This document shows, piece after piece, positions 29,696 through 37,861 of a stretch of 64,000 nucleotides of DNA (its first letter is position 1; each line of letters opens with the position of its first letter). Position numbers and translations under genes: made by a program. The notes beneath the pieces are model-generated. The model had not been told where the DNA came from. It did no database searches and saw only the letters and a list, made by a program, of their open reading frames with translations. The DNA lies in contig NZ_RJLC01000010.1 in NCBI RefSeq assembly GCF_003999375.1, positions 248,001 through 312,000 on the forward strand. The letters run 5' to 3'. This DNA is from Pseudidiomarina mangrovi. GTDB lineage: Bacteria; Pseudomonadota; Gammaproteobacteria; Enterobacterales; Alteromonadaceae.

Positions 29696-30533
29696 CCTGC
29701 TGTTCACTGCCAGTGCTGCGAGCAGCACCGCATGGTGGCAGATACCATCGCAATGGCCGTTAACACAGCCATTGCAGCAATTAAATGCTGACGTTCAGCA
29801 AGGCTGGGCATTGTTGCAATGCCAACACGGCAGTGCGGTGCAATTATGGTTACCGGCGCAAACCCAGCAATTATCAACATTCCTTAAGCGTTTGGCGGCG
29901 TGGCCAGAGCATCCACTGGCTGGTTTTGCGTCGTGCTTACAAGTGCGTTGGTATCATGCTAACGAGGTCCATTGTGAGCTCCGTGGTGAACGCCAGCGCT
30001 TACATTGCGAACTGCCGCTATTACCCAGTGAAACCAGTAGCACACACTTGGTCTTTGCCGAGCAGGGCATAGCCAGCGCCGCCGGTGATTATCAGATTAA
30101 CCTTCCACTCCATGCCTCGATTAACTTGCTGGCACATGAGCTAGCGCACACCTTGGGCTTAGCTGATGAGTATCCGTTGACTGGCGCCATTGCACACAAC
30201 TATTGTATGGGCCGTTATGATCATCCGTCACTTAATGTGGTGGTGACCACCGAAAAGCAGCTGAGCAGTGTTGAGTTAGAGGCTTTGTGGCGACGGTTAC
30301 CGTGGCAATTTGCAGTGGCTGATTGGCGTGATTTAGGACAGTCGCTGGGTGATGATCAGTGGTTACTTGGCAGCGCTGCAAACAGTATCGGTTTGCATGC
30401 CATCGAGACCTGTAACTTAGTTGGCAAGTATGCATGGCGGCCTGTGGATTATTTAACCGCCATGCATTATGTCGATGTGTATTCTTGGCCGCAGCTCTAT
30501 TTAGAGTTGATTGAGCGCAATAGCGGTTTGTGA
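29649..30533 (+). CDS. Predicted secreted zinc metallopeptidase of unknown role
   Basis: This 294-residue protein has an N-terminal signal peptide (about 1-24, ending FTASA-A) and one clear zincin motif, HELAHTLGLADEY (H163, E164, H167, possibly D173 as third ligand). That pattern resembles HExxHxxGxxDEY sites of M64-type and related secreted peptidases. Four cysteine-containing segments in the mature part could form disulfides. I do not recognise a named family for the whole protein. Start: TTG at 29649 with AGGA at 29638-29641. It overlaps nlpI by 47 nt in another frame, so the two are translated from one mRNA. NlpI is a protease adaptor, so a functional link is plausible but unproven. Its last 33 nt also overlap the convergent MAPEG gene. 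Confidence 0.75.
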   Translation: MNAVSKSLSLVATLSSLLFTASAASSTAWWQIPSQWPLTQPLQQLNADVQQGWALLQCQHGSAVQLWLPAQTQQLSTFLKRLAAWPEHPLAGFASCLQVRWYHANEVHCELRGERQRLHCELPLLPSETSSTHLVFAEQGIASAAGDYQINLPLHASINLLAHELAHTLGLADEYPLTGAIAHNYCMGRYDHPSLNVVVTTEKQLSSVELEALWRRLPWQFAVADWRDLGQSLGDDQWLLGSAANSIGLHAIETCNLVGKYAWRPVDYLTAMHYVDVYSWPQLYLELIERNSGL

Positions 30534-30902
30534 AATCATCAGAACCGGACACAAAATTGCGAAAAACCAGAACAGGCTGCGCAGTTTGTCCCAATTGGCG
30601 ATATAGAGTACATGATAAATCACTCGAAACGCCACAAAGGCAAGGGCAAACCAGACATTGGTTTCAGTGACTTGGTCGGTCGCGATGACCAGCAGCACCG
30701 CCGCGGCAAATAATGGAAAGGCCTCATAAGCGTTATAATGACCGGCAACGGCGCGCGCGCCAGGGCCAGTTAACCGTGCTTGTTGTTGGCGCGGATGACG
30801 ATTGTCGTAGCCTTTGTCACGATTTTGGAAATACACCACAGGCGCTTTTGCCGCTATCGGCAACAGACCTGCAATTAATAAACACCAAATCAGCGTACTC
30901 AT
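30501..30902 (-). CDS. MAPEG family membrane protein
   Basis: This is a 133-residue integral membrane protein with four predicted helices. The motif RAVAGHYNAYEAFPLFAAAV and the later RVIYHVLYIANWDKLRSLFW are typical of bacterial MAPEG proteins. The family includes glutathione transferases and peroxidases of eukaryotes, but the bacterial members mostly have no known substrate. It starts 15 bp after lipA in the same direction, so it is the last gene of the lip transcript. It converges on, and overlaps by 33 nt, the metallopeptidase gene; no terminator is present between them. Confidence 0.85.
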   Translation of the reverse strand: MSTLIWCLLIAGLLPIAAKAPVVYFQNRDKGYDNRHPRQQQARLTGPGARAVAGHYNAYEAFPLFAAAVLLVIATDQVTETNVWFALAFVAFRVIYHVLYIANWDKLRSLFWFFAILCPVLMISQTAIALNQL

Positions 30903-30917
30903 AGCACTACCTCAGGG

Positions 30918-31883
30918 TTATTTGACTGCAACACCAGCAGCTTGCAGGTCGGCATGATACGACGACCGCACCAGCGGGCCACTAGCAATATGGGTAAAGC
31001 CCATCTTTTCACCTTCTACCCGAAACATATCAAATTCTTCCGGCGTTACATAGCGGGTTACGGCAATATGATGACGACTCGGCGCTAAATATTGGCCGAT
31101 AGTGAGCATGTCGACATTGTGTGCGCGTAAATCGCGCATGACCTCAAGGATTTCCTCGTTGGTTTCGCCTAAACCGACCATTAGGCCTGACTTAGTGCGC
31201 ACGTCTGGGCGGGCTGCTTTGTAGCGTTTGAGTAAATCCAGTGACCATTGGTAACTGGCACCAGGGCGCGCTGCTTTATACATACGCGGTACGGTTTCCA
31301 AATTATGATTAAAAACATCCGGCGCTTCGGCTTGCAGGATATCTAAGGCAATCTCCATACGCCCGCGGAAGTCGGGCACCAGCACTTCTACTTGAATGCC
31401 CGGGCTCTGCGCGCGGATCTCGCGGATACAATCGGCAAAATGCTGAGCTCCACCGTCGCGTAAGTCATCACGGTCAACCGAGGTGACTACCACATACTTC
31501 ACTTTCATATCGCGAATAGTGGCACCGAGTTTCACCGCTTCTTCTGGATCAACCGGCAAGGGCCGCCCATGGGCGACATCGCAGAACGGGCAGCGACGAG
31601 TACAAATAGCACCCAAAATCATGAAGGTTGCAGTGCCGTGGTTAAAACACTCGGGTAGGTTAGGGCACGATGCTTCTTCACAGACTGAGTGCAAACCGTG
31701 CTTGCGCATGGCTTGCTTGATTTCATCAATGCGTTGCGTCGACGACGGTAGCTTCACCTTTAGCCAGGATGGCTTGCGTAACATTTGTTCGCGTTCAATC
31801 GGCACGACTTTGACCGGGATCAAAGCCATTTTATCGGCGTCGCGCAGTTTCACTCCGGGTTCAACTCTGACTGGTTTAGACAT
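30918..31883 (-). CDS. lipA: Lipoyl synthase
   Basis: LipA is a radical-SAM enzyme that inserts two sulfurs into protein-bound octanoyl groups to make lipoyl cofactors. The start is the ATG at 31883 ([10 protein letters not shown]), equivalent to E. coli; this overlaps lipB by 8 nt. The 321 residues hold the auxiliary cluster Cys set [12 protein letters not shown], the radical-SAM CxxxCxxC (CTRRCPFC) and the C-terminal RSSYHAD motif, whose Ser ligates the auxiliary cluster. Confidence 0.98.
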   Translation of the reverse strand: MSKPVRVEPGVKLRDADKMALIPVKVVPIEREQMLRKPSWLKVKLPSSTQRIDEIKQAMRKHGLHSVCEEASCPNLPECFNHGTATFMILGAICTRRCPFCDVAHGRPLPVDPEEAVKLGATIRDMKVKYVVVTSVDRDDLRDGGAQHFADCIREIRAQSPGIQVEVLVPDFRGRMEIALDILQAEAPDVFNHNLETVPRMYKAARPGASYQWSLDLLKRYKAARPDVRTKSGLMVGLGETNEEILEVMRDLRAHNVDMLTIGQYLAPSRHHIAVTRYVTPEEFDMFRVEGEKMGFTHIASGPLVRSSYHADLQAAGVAVK

Positions 31884-32532
31884 AATCGTGGGCAAATCCT
31901 GTAACTGATTGAATGGCTTGATAACCAAGTTGTTTTGCAAAAATTTCAGTAACTAATGTGGCGGCTTCGGCAACAGTTTGCGGGCCCCCTAAGTCAGCAC
32001 TTTGTACCATTTGCATGCCGGCATAACCGCAAGGGTTGATCCGAGCAAATGGGCTTAAATCCATCTTAACGTTGAGTGCTAAGCCATGGAACGAGCAGCC
32101 TTTACGGATACGCAAACCGAGCGAACAAAGTTTAGCGCCGTCAACATAAACGCCTGGCGCATCAGGCCGAGCAGCGGCACTGATGTCATACTGTGCCATG
32201 GTGGCAACAATACTGTCTTCGATAGCGGTCACCAAATGCCGTACACCGAGTTTACGGCGGCGAATATCGAGTAAAAAATATACCACCAGTTGACCGGGGC
32301 CATGATAGGTCACTTGACCACCGCGATCTACTTGCACCACCGGTATGTCACCTGGCAACAAAATATGCTCAGCTTTACCGGCTTGGCCTTGGGTAAAGAC
32401 CGGGTCATGCTCCAGCACCCAGAGTTCATCCACGGTGCTGTCGTCGCGCTCATCGGTAAACTGCTGCATGGCTTGCCACACCGGTTGGTAGGGCTGGCGG
32501 CCGAGGTGACGAACGCGTAAATCAAAGGACAT
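31876..32532 (-). CDS. lipB: Octanoyl-[acyl-carrier-protein]:protein N-octanoyltransferase
   Basis: LipB transfers octanoate from ACP to lipoyl domains, the step before LipA. The 218 residues include the substrate loop [14 protein letters not shown], the catalytic Lys in [11 protein letters not shown] and the catalytic Cys in INPCGYAG. The ATG at 32532 matches the family start; a few extra upstream codons are possible. It overlaps ybeD by 11 nt and lipA by 8 nt, so the three are translationally coupled. Confidence 0.97.
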   Translation of the reverse strand: MSFDLRVRHLGRQPYQPVWQAMQQFTDERDDSTVDELWVLEHDPVFTQGQAGKAEHILLPGDIPVVQVDRGGQVTYHGPGQLVVYFLLDIRRRKLGVRHLVTAIEDSIVATMAQYDISAAARPDAPGVYVDGAKLCSLGLRIRKGCSFHGLALNVKMDLSPFARINPCGYAGMQMVQSADLGGPQTVAEAATLVTEIFAKQLGYQAIQSVTGFAHDYV

Positions 32533-32788
32533 AACGAACTTCGTCAATCGCCGCTAATGCTTGATACAAGGTTTCGATATGGCTCTGACTGTGCACCTGA
32601 ATTTGAATCGACACCGAGTGATAGTTACCTTTGCTGCTCGGCTTCACCTGCGGTGAGTAATCGCCCGGTGCATGCTGTTGAACCACAGCGACCACATTGT
32701 CGGGCAGGGACGGCACTGCCAAGCCCATGACCTTAAAGGTAAAGACACAAGGAAACTCGACTAATTCGTCAAAGCGGGTTTTTTGCAT
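32522..32788 (-). CDS. ybeD: YbeD/DUF493 family protein
   Basis: This 88-residue ferredoxin-fold protein shows the conserved core [21 protein letters not shown] and matches E. coli YbeD over its whole length. The family resembles ACT regulatory domains, but the function is unknown; conserved linkage to lipB suggests a role around lipoate metabolism. Its start overlaps the stop of the upstream transaminase by one base (TAATG). Confidence 0.93.
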   Translation of the reverse strand: MQKTRFDELVEFPCVFTFKVMGLAVPSLPDNVVAVVQQHAPGDYSPQVKPSSKGNYHSVSIQIQVHSQSHIETLYQALAAIDEVRYVL

Positions 32789-33639
32789 TAGGAAATCTCA
32801 CACAACTTACGTTTGCTGGCATGATATGCCGCGACCAATTGCGCGGTGACAGGACCGCACTCTCCGTTGCCGATGATCATAGCATCAATTCGATCAATGG
32901 GCTGCACTTCGCGGCTCGAACTGGTCAAGAAAAGCTCATCAAGTTGCGCTAGATCAGCAACTGCAAAGGCTTCTTCTCGCACCTCTAAGCCTAATTCGCG
33001 CGCTAACTCAAGGGTATGGTCACGGGTAATACCGGGCAGAATCAAATGACTCTTCGGTGCGGTATAAACCACGCCATCGCGTACGGCAAAAAAGTTACAT
33101 GACGCGCCTTCGGTGATATAGCCATCGCGTTGCAACAGTGGCTCAGCAAATCCGCTGTTATGGGCTTGCTGTTTGAGCATGATATTGCCCAGTAAGCTGA
33201 TGCTTTTAATATCGCAGCGCAGCCAACGGATATCGTCTAACAGGGTGACAGCCAATGGTGCGGGTTGATGCCAATGCACGTTGAGCGGCGATAACGAGGC
33301 AAATAATGTAGCGGACATGGCGCTAGTTGGTATGTGTGATCGATTTGCCTCGGCGCCACGGGTAATTTGAATATAGACTAGGGCGTCGTCGAGTTGATTA
33401 CGGGCTAATAACTCGGTGATCACCGCTTGCCAGTAATCAGCCCCTGGCGCAGTAATATTCAGAGCCGCTAACGAGCGTTCCATGCGCGCCAAGTGGTCGG
33501 CCATCAAAAATGGTCGACGTTGATATACCGGCACTACTTCGTAGATGCCGTCTGCAAACAAAAAGCCCCGGTCATAGACCGAGACTTTTGCTGCTGCTGC
33601 GGCGAGCCACTCGCCATTTAAAAACACTGTGCTGTGCAT
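32788..33639 (-). CDS. dat: D-amino-acid transaminase (class IV PLP aminotransferase)
   Basis: This 283-residue class IV aminotransferase transfers amino groups between D-amino acids and 2-oxo acids, for example making D-Glu or D-Ala for peptidoglycan. It has the N-terminal LNGEW and [20 protein letters not shown] signature, the PLP lysine in [10 protein letters not shown], and the [12 protein letters not shown] and SSSREVQPI motifs. [12 protein letters not shown] is characteristic of D-amino-acid over branched-chain aminotransferases, though PabC-like or BCAT activity cannot be excluded. ATG at 33639 has AAGG five bases upstream. It sits between dacA (7-bp gap) and ybeD (1-nt overlap), a place where E. 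coli has no such gene. Confidence 0.85.
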   Translation of the reverse strand: MHSTVFLNGEWLAAAAAKVSVYDRGFLFADGIYEVVPVYQRRPFLMADHLARMERSLAALNITAPGADYWQAVITELLARNQLDDALVYIQITRGAEANRSHIPTSAMSATLFASLSPLNVHWHQPAPLAVTLLDDIRWLRCDIKSISLLGNIMLKQQAHNSGFAEPLLQRDGYITEGASCNFFAVRDGVVYTAPKSHLILPGITRDHTLELARELGLEVREEAFAVADLAQLDELFLTSSSREVQPIDRIDAMIIGNGECGPVTAQLVAAYHASKRKLCEIS

Positions 33640-33646
33640 AGAGGCC

Positions 33647-34813
33647 TTACACGTCGTCACTAAATTGTTGCGCTACCCAGTCGGTAAATTGTTTCCACCA
33701 ACCGCCTTCAACCACTTCTTGCAGCGTGACGAGCGGGAAGTTAGCCACATCTTCGCCATCGATTTGCAAATAGACCGTGCCTACGACAGTACCTTTGGCG
33801 ATCGGTGCTTCGAGCTTTTGACTGAGCTCAAAATTGGCCTTGATGGCATTACGTTGACCTTTCGGGACGGTCAATACCACGTCATTAGCAACGCCTAGGG
33901 CGACGGTATCTTGCTCGCCGCTCCAAACCCGATGTTCAACAAAACTGTCACCAGCGCTGTAGGCTTTCACAGTTTCAAAAAAGCGAAAGCCGTAGTTAAG
34001 CAATTTCTTGCTTTCAGCAGCCCGTGTTTGCTCGCTACTGGTACCCATTACCACGGCCACCATGCGAGTATTACCTTCGGTACCTGAACTCACCAAGCTG
34101 TAACCGGCATCACTGTAATAGCCGGTTTTAATGCCGTCGACATTCATGCTGCGATCCCATAACAAGCTGTTACGGTTATATTGCTTGATACCATTGAAGG
34201 TAAATGATTGCTCGGCATACAGCGCATATTCTTCAGGCACTTCGCGAATCAATGCCTGCGCTAACAAGGCCATATCACGCGCGGTGGTGTATTGATTGGC
34301 ATCTGGCAGACCATGGCTATTGACGAAATTAGTGCCGGTCATACCGAGTTGTTTTGCGTAGGTGTTCATCAAATCAGCAAAGCCATCTTCACTACCGGCA
34401 ATATGTTCAGCCATGGCCACACACGCATCGTTCCCTGATGAAATGACGATACCGCGATTGAGATCGGCAACACTAACTTGCTTACCCACTTCAATAAACA
34501 TTTTTGATGAATCAGGGAAGTTTTTTGCCCATGCGTTTTCACTAATGGTCACCATATCGGTGCCAGCAATACGGCCTGATTGCATCTCTTTACCAATGAT
34601 ATAACTGGTCATCATTTTGGTCAGACTTGCTGGCGACAGGCGTTCATCGGCATTGGCTTCACTGAGCACTTGACCCGTGGTGTAGTCAATTAAGATGTGA
34701 CCGCGGGCATTGACCGTAGGCGCTGGCGGCACAATAGCGGCCTGTGCAGCACTCGCTAACAGCAGCAGAGTCACAGTGATGGTCGCAAACAATTGCTGGA
34801 AAACAGATGGCAT
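33647..34813 (-). CDS. dacA: D-alanyl-D-alanine carboxypeptidase (PBP5/6 type)
   Basis: DacA trims the terminal D-Ala from peptidoglycan stem peptides in the periplasm. The 388 residues have a signal peptide and all three penicillin-binding motifs: SLTK within SPASLTKMMT, SGN (SSGNDAC) and KTG (DGIKTGYYS). A beta-rich C-terminal domain and a terminal amphipathic helix (WWKQFTDWVAQQF) anchor it to the membrane, as in E. coli PBP5. Start at the ATG at 34813. A terminator lies just upstream, so it probably has its own promoter in the short gap. Confidence 0.96.
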   Translation of the reverse strand: MPSVFQQLFATITVTLLLLASAAQAAIVPPAPTVNARGHILIDYTTGQVLSEANADERLSPASLTKMMTSYIIGKEMQSGRIAGTDMVTISENAWAKNFPDSSKMFIEVGKQVSVADLNRGIVISSGNDACVAMAEHIAGSEDGFADLMNTYAKQLGMTGTNFVNSHGLPDANQYTTARDMALLAQALIREVPEEYALYAEQSFTFNGIKQYNRNSLLWDRSMNVDGIKTGYYSDAGYSLVSSGTEGNTRMVAVVMGTSSEQTRAAESKKLLNYGFRFFETVKAYSAGDSFVEHRVWSGEQDTVALGVANDVVLTVPKGQRNAIKANFELSQKLEAPIAKGTVVGTVYLQIDGEDVANFPLVTLQEVVEGGWWKQFTDWVAQQFSDDV

Positions 34814-34845
34814 GATAATCAATCTCGTTAGTTATGAATGAGTAC

Positions 34846-34877
34846 AAAAACGAGCGCAGATTCTAGCATATCTGCGC
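34846..34877 (-). terminator. Intrinsic terminator (minus strand) between rlpA and dacA
   Basis: On the minus strand GCGCAGAT (34877-34870), an 8-nt loop and ATCTGCGC (34861-34854) are followed by TCG and five T. It lies 15 bp after rlpA. It should end or attenuate the mrdA-rodA-mltB-rlpA transcript before dacA. Confidence 0.7.
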
Positions 34878-34891
34878 CATGATAGCAGCGG

Positions 34892-35713
34892 TTAGGGCAC
34901 TTGCAGACGAAACACGCCGCGAAAACCATCTGCTTTTAAGCGCTCTATCAGTTCAGCCGCTTGGGCTTCACCAAATGGCCCCAGTAATAGTCTGTGTAGA
35001 CCGCTATTTGCTTGGGTAGTTGCAGGAACATGATAAATTTCTGCTAACCGATGCGCTTCTTGTTGCAGCCGCTGCAAATCGCTACTGGCATGAATTTGAA
35101 TATAATAGCGTGGTTCTGCTGCCGCTAAGGGGGGCGTAATCAATTGGTCAGCGTCGGGGTGTAATGCCTCGATCATGACTTCGGCAGTGCCACTGCGCAG
35201 CATATCGAGTTTGTATGCCGCCACGTACGATAAATCAATGAGCCGATTGCCGTGAAAAGGGCCGCGATCATTGACCCTGACCACCACACTGCGTTGATTG
35301 GCAAGATTGGTCACGCGCACATATGTTGGTAGCGGCAGAGTTTTGTGTGCCGCACTCATGGCATACATGTCGTAGGTTTCACCATTAGAGGTAAGATGGC
35401 CATGAAACTTTTCACCGTACCATGAAGCTGTGCCAGTCGCTTTGTAGCCACGGGCATCAGGAATGATACTCCAGGTTTGCCCGAACAGTTGATAATCGCG
35501 ATTACCTTGGCGACTTGGTGGTTCGGTTTTTGGCAACGGTTCCTGCAGTTCCTCGGGGCTGGGTAGGCGGCTTGGGATACTATCGTATTTTTGACTATAA
35601 CGGCCGGCATTGGGCTCAGCGCTTGGGCCTAAACTGCAGCCATGAAGTAACCCGAGAAGCATCAGTATCACTGCGGACAAAAGCAACCGCTGTGCGCACA
35701 TTACCCGCTGCAT
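34892..35713 (-). CDS. rlpA: Septal ring lytic transglycosylase RlpA (lipoprotein)
   Basis: The 273-residue lipoprotein has a lipobox ending LHGC near residue 26. A double-psi beta-barrel domain follows (about 95-185: ATGTASWYGEKFHG, then VRVNDRGPF), and a C-terminal SPOR domain (about 200-273) binds denuded glycan. In Pseudomonas aeruginosa RlpA is a lytic transglycosylase for naked glycans; E. coli RlpA has lost this activity. The catalytic Glu and the HGHLTSNGE region are present here, so activity is plausible. It starts 4 bp after mltB. Confidence 0.93.
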   Translation of the reverse strand: MQRVMCAQRLLLSAVILMLLGLLHGCSLGPSAEPNAGRYSQKYDSIPSRLPSPEELQEPLPKTEPPSRQGNRDYQLFGQTWSIIPDARGYKATGTASWYGEKFHGHLTSNGETYDMYAMSAAHKTLPLPTYVRVTNLANQRSVVVRVNDRGPFHGNRLIDLSYVAAYKLDMLRSGTAEVMIEALHPDADQLITPPLAAAEPRYYIQIHASSDLQRLQQEAHRLAEIYHVPATTQANSGLHRLLLGPFGEAQAAELIERLKADGFRGVFRLQVP

Positions 35714-35717
35714 AAGC

Positions 35718-36728
35718 CTAACGACCTTGTTTTAATTGTTGACTAAATTGGTGCACTACCATGGCATAAAGCGGGCTGTGGTTGTAACGGGTGATGGCGT
35801 AAAAGTTCTGCAAACCTAACCAGTAGTCGCTGCCATCAGCCTGCTCAAAAGCGAAAACTTTTGCTTTTGCGGCCGGGTCTAGGCCATGGTCAGTAGGGAG
35901 TTGTAGCCCAGCATCAAGCAGCTGTTGCAGCGTTTGCTCTAGTTTTAGCCCGCTAGTGACTAAGCCTGCATGGTTCTCATGTGGCGCCAGTTCTAGGGTG
36001 ACCGGCTGGCCAGTTTGCCAGCCATGTTTGGCAAAATAGTTAGCAACGCTGCCGATGGCATCGACGGGATTGGTGAGTAAGTCACGCACGCCGTCACCGT
36101 CAAAATCAACGGCATAGTAGCGATACGATGACGAGATAAATTGCCCATAGCCCATAGCACCGGCATAGGAGCCGTTTAACTCGGTAAGGGGTAATTGCTC
36201 TTCACGGGTCATTAAAAAGTATTCGCGTAACTCTGAGCGGAAAAACTTTGCCCGTGGCGGGTAATGAAAACCGAGCGTGTAAAGTGCGTCAAGCACTGAA
36301 TAATTGCCTTTGTAAGAGCCGTAGAAAGTCTCCACACCAATGATGGCGACAATAATATGTGCTGGCACACCATAGGTTTGTTCGGCGCGTTGCAGGGTTT
36401 CTTGGTGTTGTTGCCAAAATGCTAGACCTGCCTCAAGGCGGCGCTCAGTAAGAAAAATAGGATAATACTGATGCCAGGGTTTGGCCTCCCACGGGCGCTG
36501 TATAGCTTCATAGATGGCTTGGTTGAATTTAGCTTGGGCCAAGCCTTGCTCAACCTCAGCGCGGTCAAAACCATGTTGCTCAACGAGTTCGTTGATAAAG
36601 GCATTGCGCTCAGCCGGGTCGATGGCCGGAGCCGGCGGAATATCCGTTTTGGCCTGTGCCGAAACAATCTTCGGCGCCATACTTAGCCATAGCATAACAA
36701 CAACGAGTGCCGCGCAACGAAATATCAT
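35718..36728 (-). CDS. mltB: Lytic murein transglycosylase B
   Basis: MltB cleaves the MurNAc-GlcNAc bond of peptidoglycan with 1,6-anhydro product formation. The 336 residues have a signal peptide (about 1-25, no lipobox seen, unlike E. coli MltB which is a lipoprotein), the catalytic Glu in GVETFYGSYKG and the GAMGYGQFISSSY and DFDGDG segments typical of the family. ATG at 36728 or GTG three bases earlier are both possible; GAGG lies 6-9 bases upstream. It lies between rodA and rlpA as in Pseudomonas. Confidence 0.94.
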   Translation of the reverse strand: MIFRCAALVVVMLWLSMAPKIVSAQAKTDIPPAPAIDPAERNAFINELVEQHGFDRAEVEQGLAQAKFNQAIYEAIQRPWEAKPWHQYYPIFLTERRLEAGLAFWQQHQETLQRAEQTYGVPAHIIVAIIGVETFYGSYKGNYSVLDALYTLGFHYPPRAKFFRSELREYFLMTREEQLPLTELNGSYAGAMGYGQFISSSYRYYAVDFDGDGVRDLLTNPVDAIGSVANYFAKHGWQTGQPVTLELAPHENHAGLVTSGLKLEQTLQQLLDAGLQLPTDHGLDPAAKAKVFAFEQADGSDYWLGLQNFYAITRYNHSPLYAMVVHQFSQQLKQGR

Positions 36729-36745
36729 CACTATCTACCTCTCTA

Positions 36746-37861
36746 TCAACTGTGCATGACCAAGCGTTTATTAGTGGCAATTGCCATCAATAATCCAAAC
36801 CCGGCCATTAGCGTGACCATGGAGGTGCCACCGTAACTAATGAGCGGTAATGGCACCCCGACTACAGGTAGTAGACCAGAAACCATGCCAATGTTCACCA
36901 GCACGTAGATAAAAAAAGTGAGCGTAAGGCTACCGGCGAGTAATTTTTGATAAACCCGCTGCGCCCGCATAGCAATTTGCATACCGCGGACCACCACAAA
37001 ACCATAGACGACAAGCAGTAAAATCACCCCAAGCAGACCGAATTCTTCGCTATATACCGAAAAGATAAAGTCGGTATGGCGCTCGGGCAAAAACTCTAGT
37101 TGCGATTGAGTGCCTTGCAGCCAGCCTTTACCTTCAATACCGCCAGAACCTATGGCGATTTTGGATTGGATGATTTGGTAGCCAGCACCGAGGGGATCTC
37201 GTTCGGGGTCGAGAAAGGTCAGCACGCGTTGACGCTGATAGTCGCGCATTAAAAATGACCATAAAATCGGCACGAATGAACCAACCAGAACGGCGAAAAA
37301 GGCAATTAAGCGCCAGCTGATACCGGCTAGAAACACCACGAAAATACCGGAGCTGGCGATCAGTAACGATGTGCCGAGATCAGGTTGATTGGCGATCATC
37401 AGAGTTGGAATCATCAGTAATAAAAACGCAGCAGCGAGGCGGCGCTTGCGCGCTGGCAGCGGCTGTTGACTAATAAACCAAGCAATCGCCATAGGTACCG
37501 CCAGTTTCATGAGCTCTGACGGTTGAATCGTGACGATCCCGAGGTTAAGCCAACGCTGCGCGCCTTTGCTACTCTCGCCAAACAACAACACCCCGAGCAG
37601 CAACACCACACCCGCACTAAAGATCGGTAAGGAGAAGCGCTGAATGGTATCCAATGGCACTTGAGCCACCGCCAGCATAACCACAAAGGCTAGGCCAATA
37701 CGAATCAGTTGGCGCTCGGTCATGGCCCAATCCTGGCCACTGGCAGAAAATACCGTCACTGCACTAATGGCAGCTAATGCAAGTAGCCCACAGAGTAGCG
37801 GACCATCCAGCCGCAGGCGCTGTAACCAGCGATTGCGTTGACGTTCTTCAGAGGTTTGCAT
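36746..37861 (-). CDS. rodA: Rod shape-determining protein RodA (peptidoglycan glycosyltransferase)
   Basis: RodA is the SEDS-family glycosyltransferase that polymerises lipid II in the elongasome with PBP2. The 371 residues, counted from the ATG at 37861, contain about ten membrane helices. The catalytic Asp region is in NQPDLGTS, and further SEDS motifs are WSFLMRDYQRQRV and LPLISYGGTS. It overlaps mrdA by 14 nt, the conserved mrdA-rodA coupling. Confidence 0.97.
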   Translation of the reverse strand: MQTSEERQRNRWLQRLRLDGPLLCGLLALAAISAVTVFSASGQDWAMTERQLIRIGLAFVVMLAVAQVPLDTIQRFSLPIFSAGVVLLLGVLLFGESSKGAQRWLNLGIVTIQPSELMKLAVPMAIAWFISQQPLPARKRRLAAAFLLLMIPTLMIANQPDLGTSLLIASSGIFVVFLAGISWRLIAFFAVLVGSFVPILWSFLMRDYQRQRVLTFLDPERDPLGAGYQIIQSKIAIGSGGIEGKGWLQGTQSQLEFLPERHTDFIFSVYSEEFGLLGVILLLVVYGFVVVRGMQIAMRAQRVYQKLLAGSLTLTFFIYVLVNIGMVSGLLPVVGVPLPLISYGGTSMVTLMAGFGLLMAIATNKRLVMHS

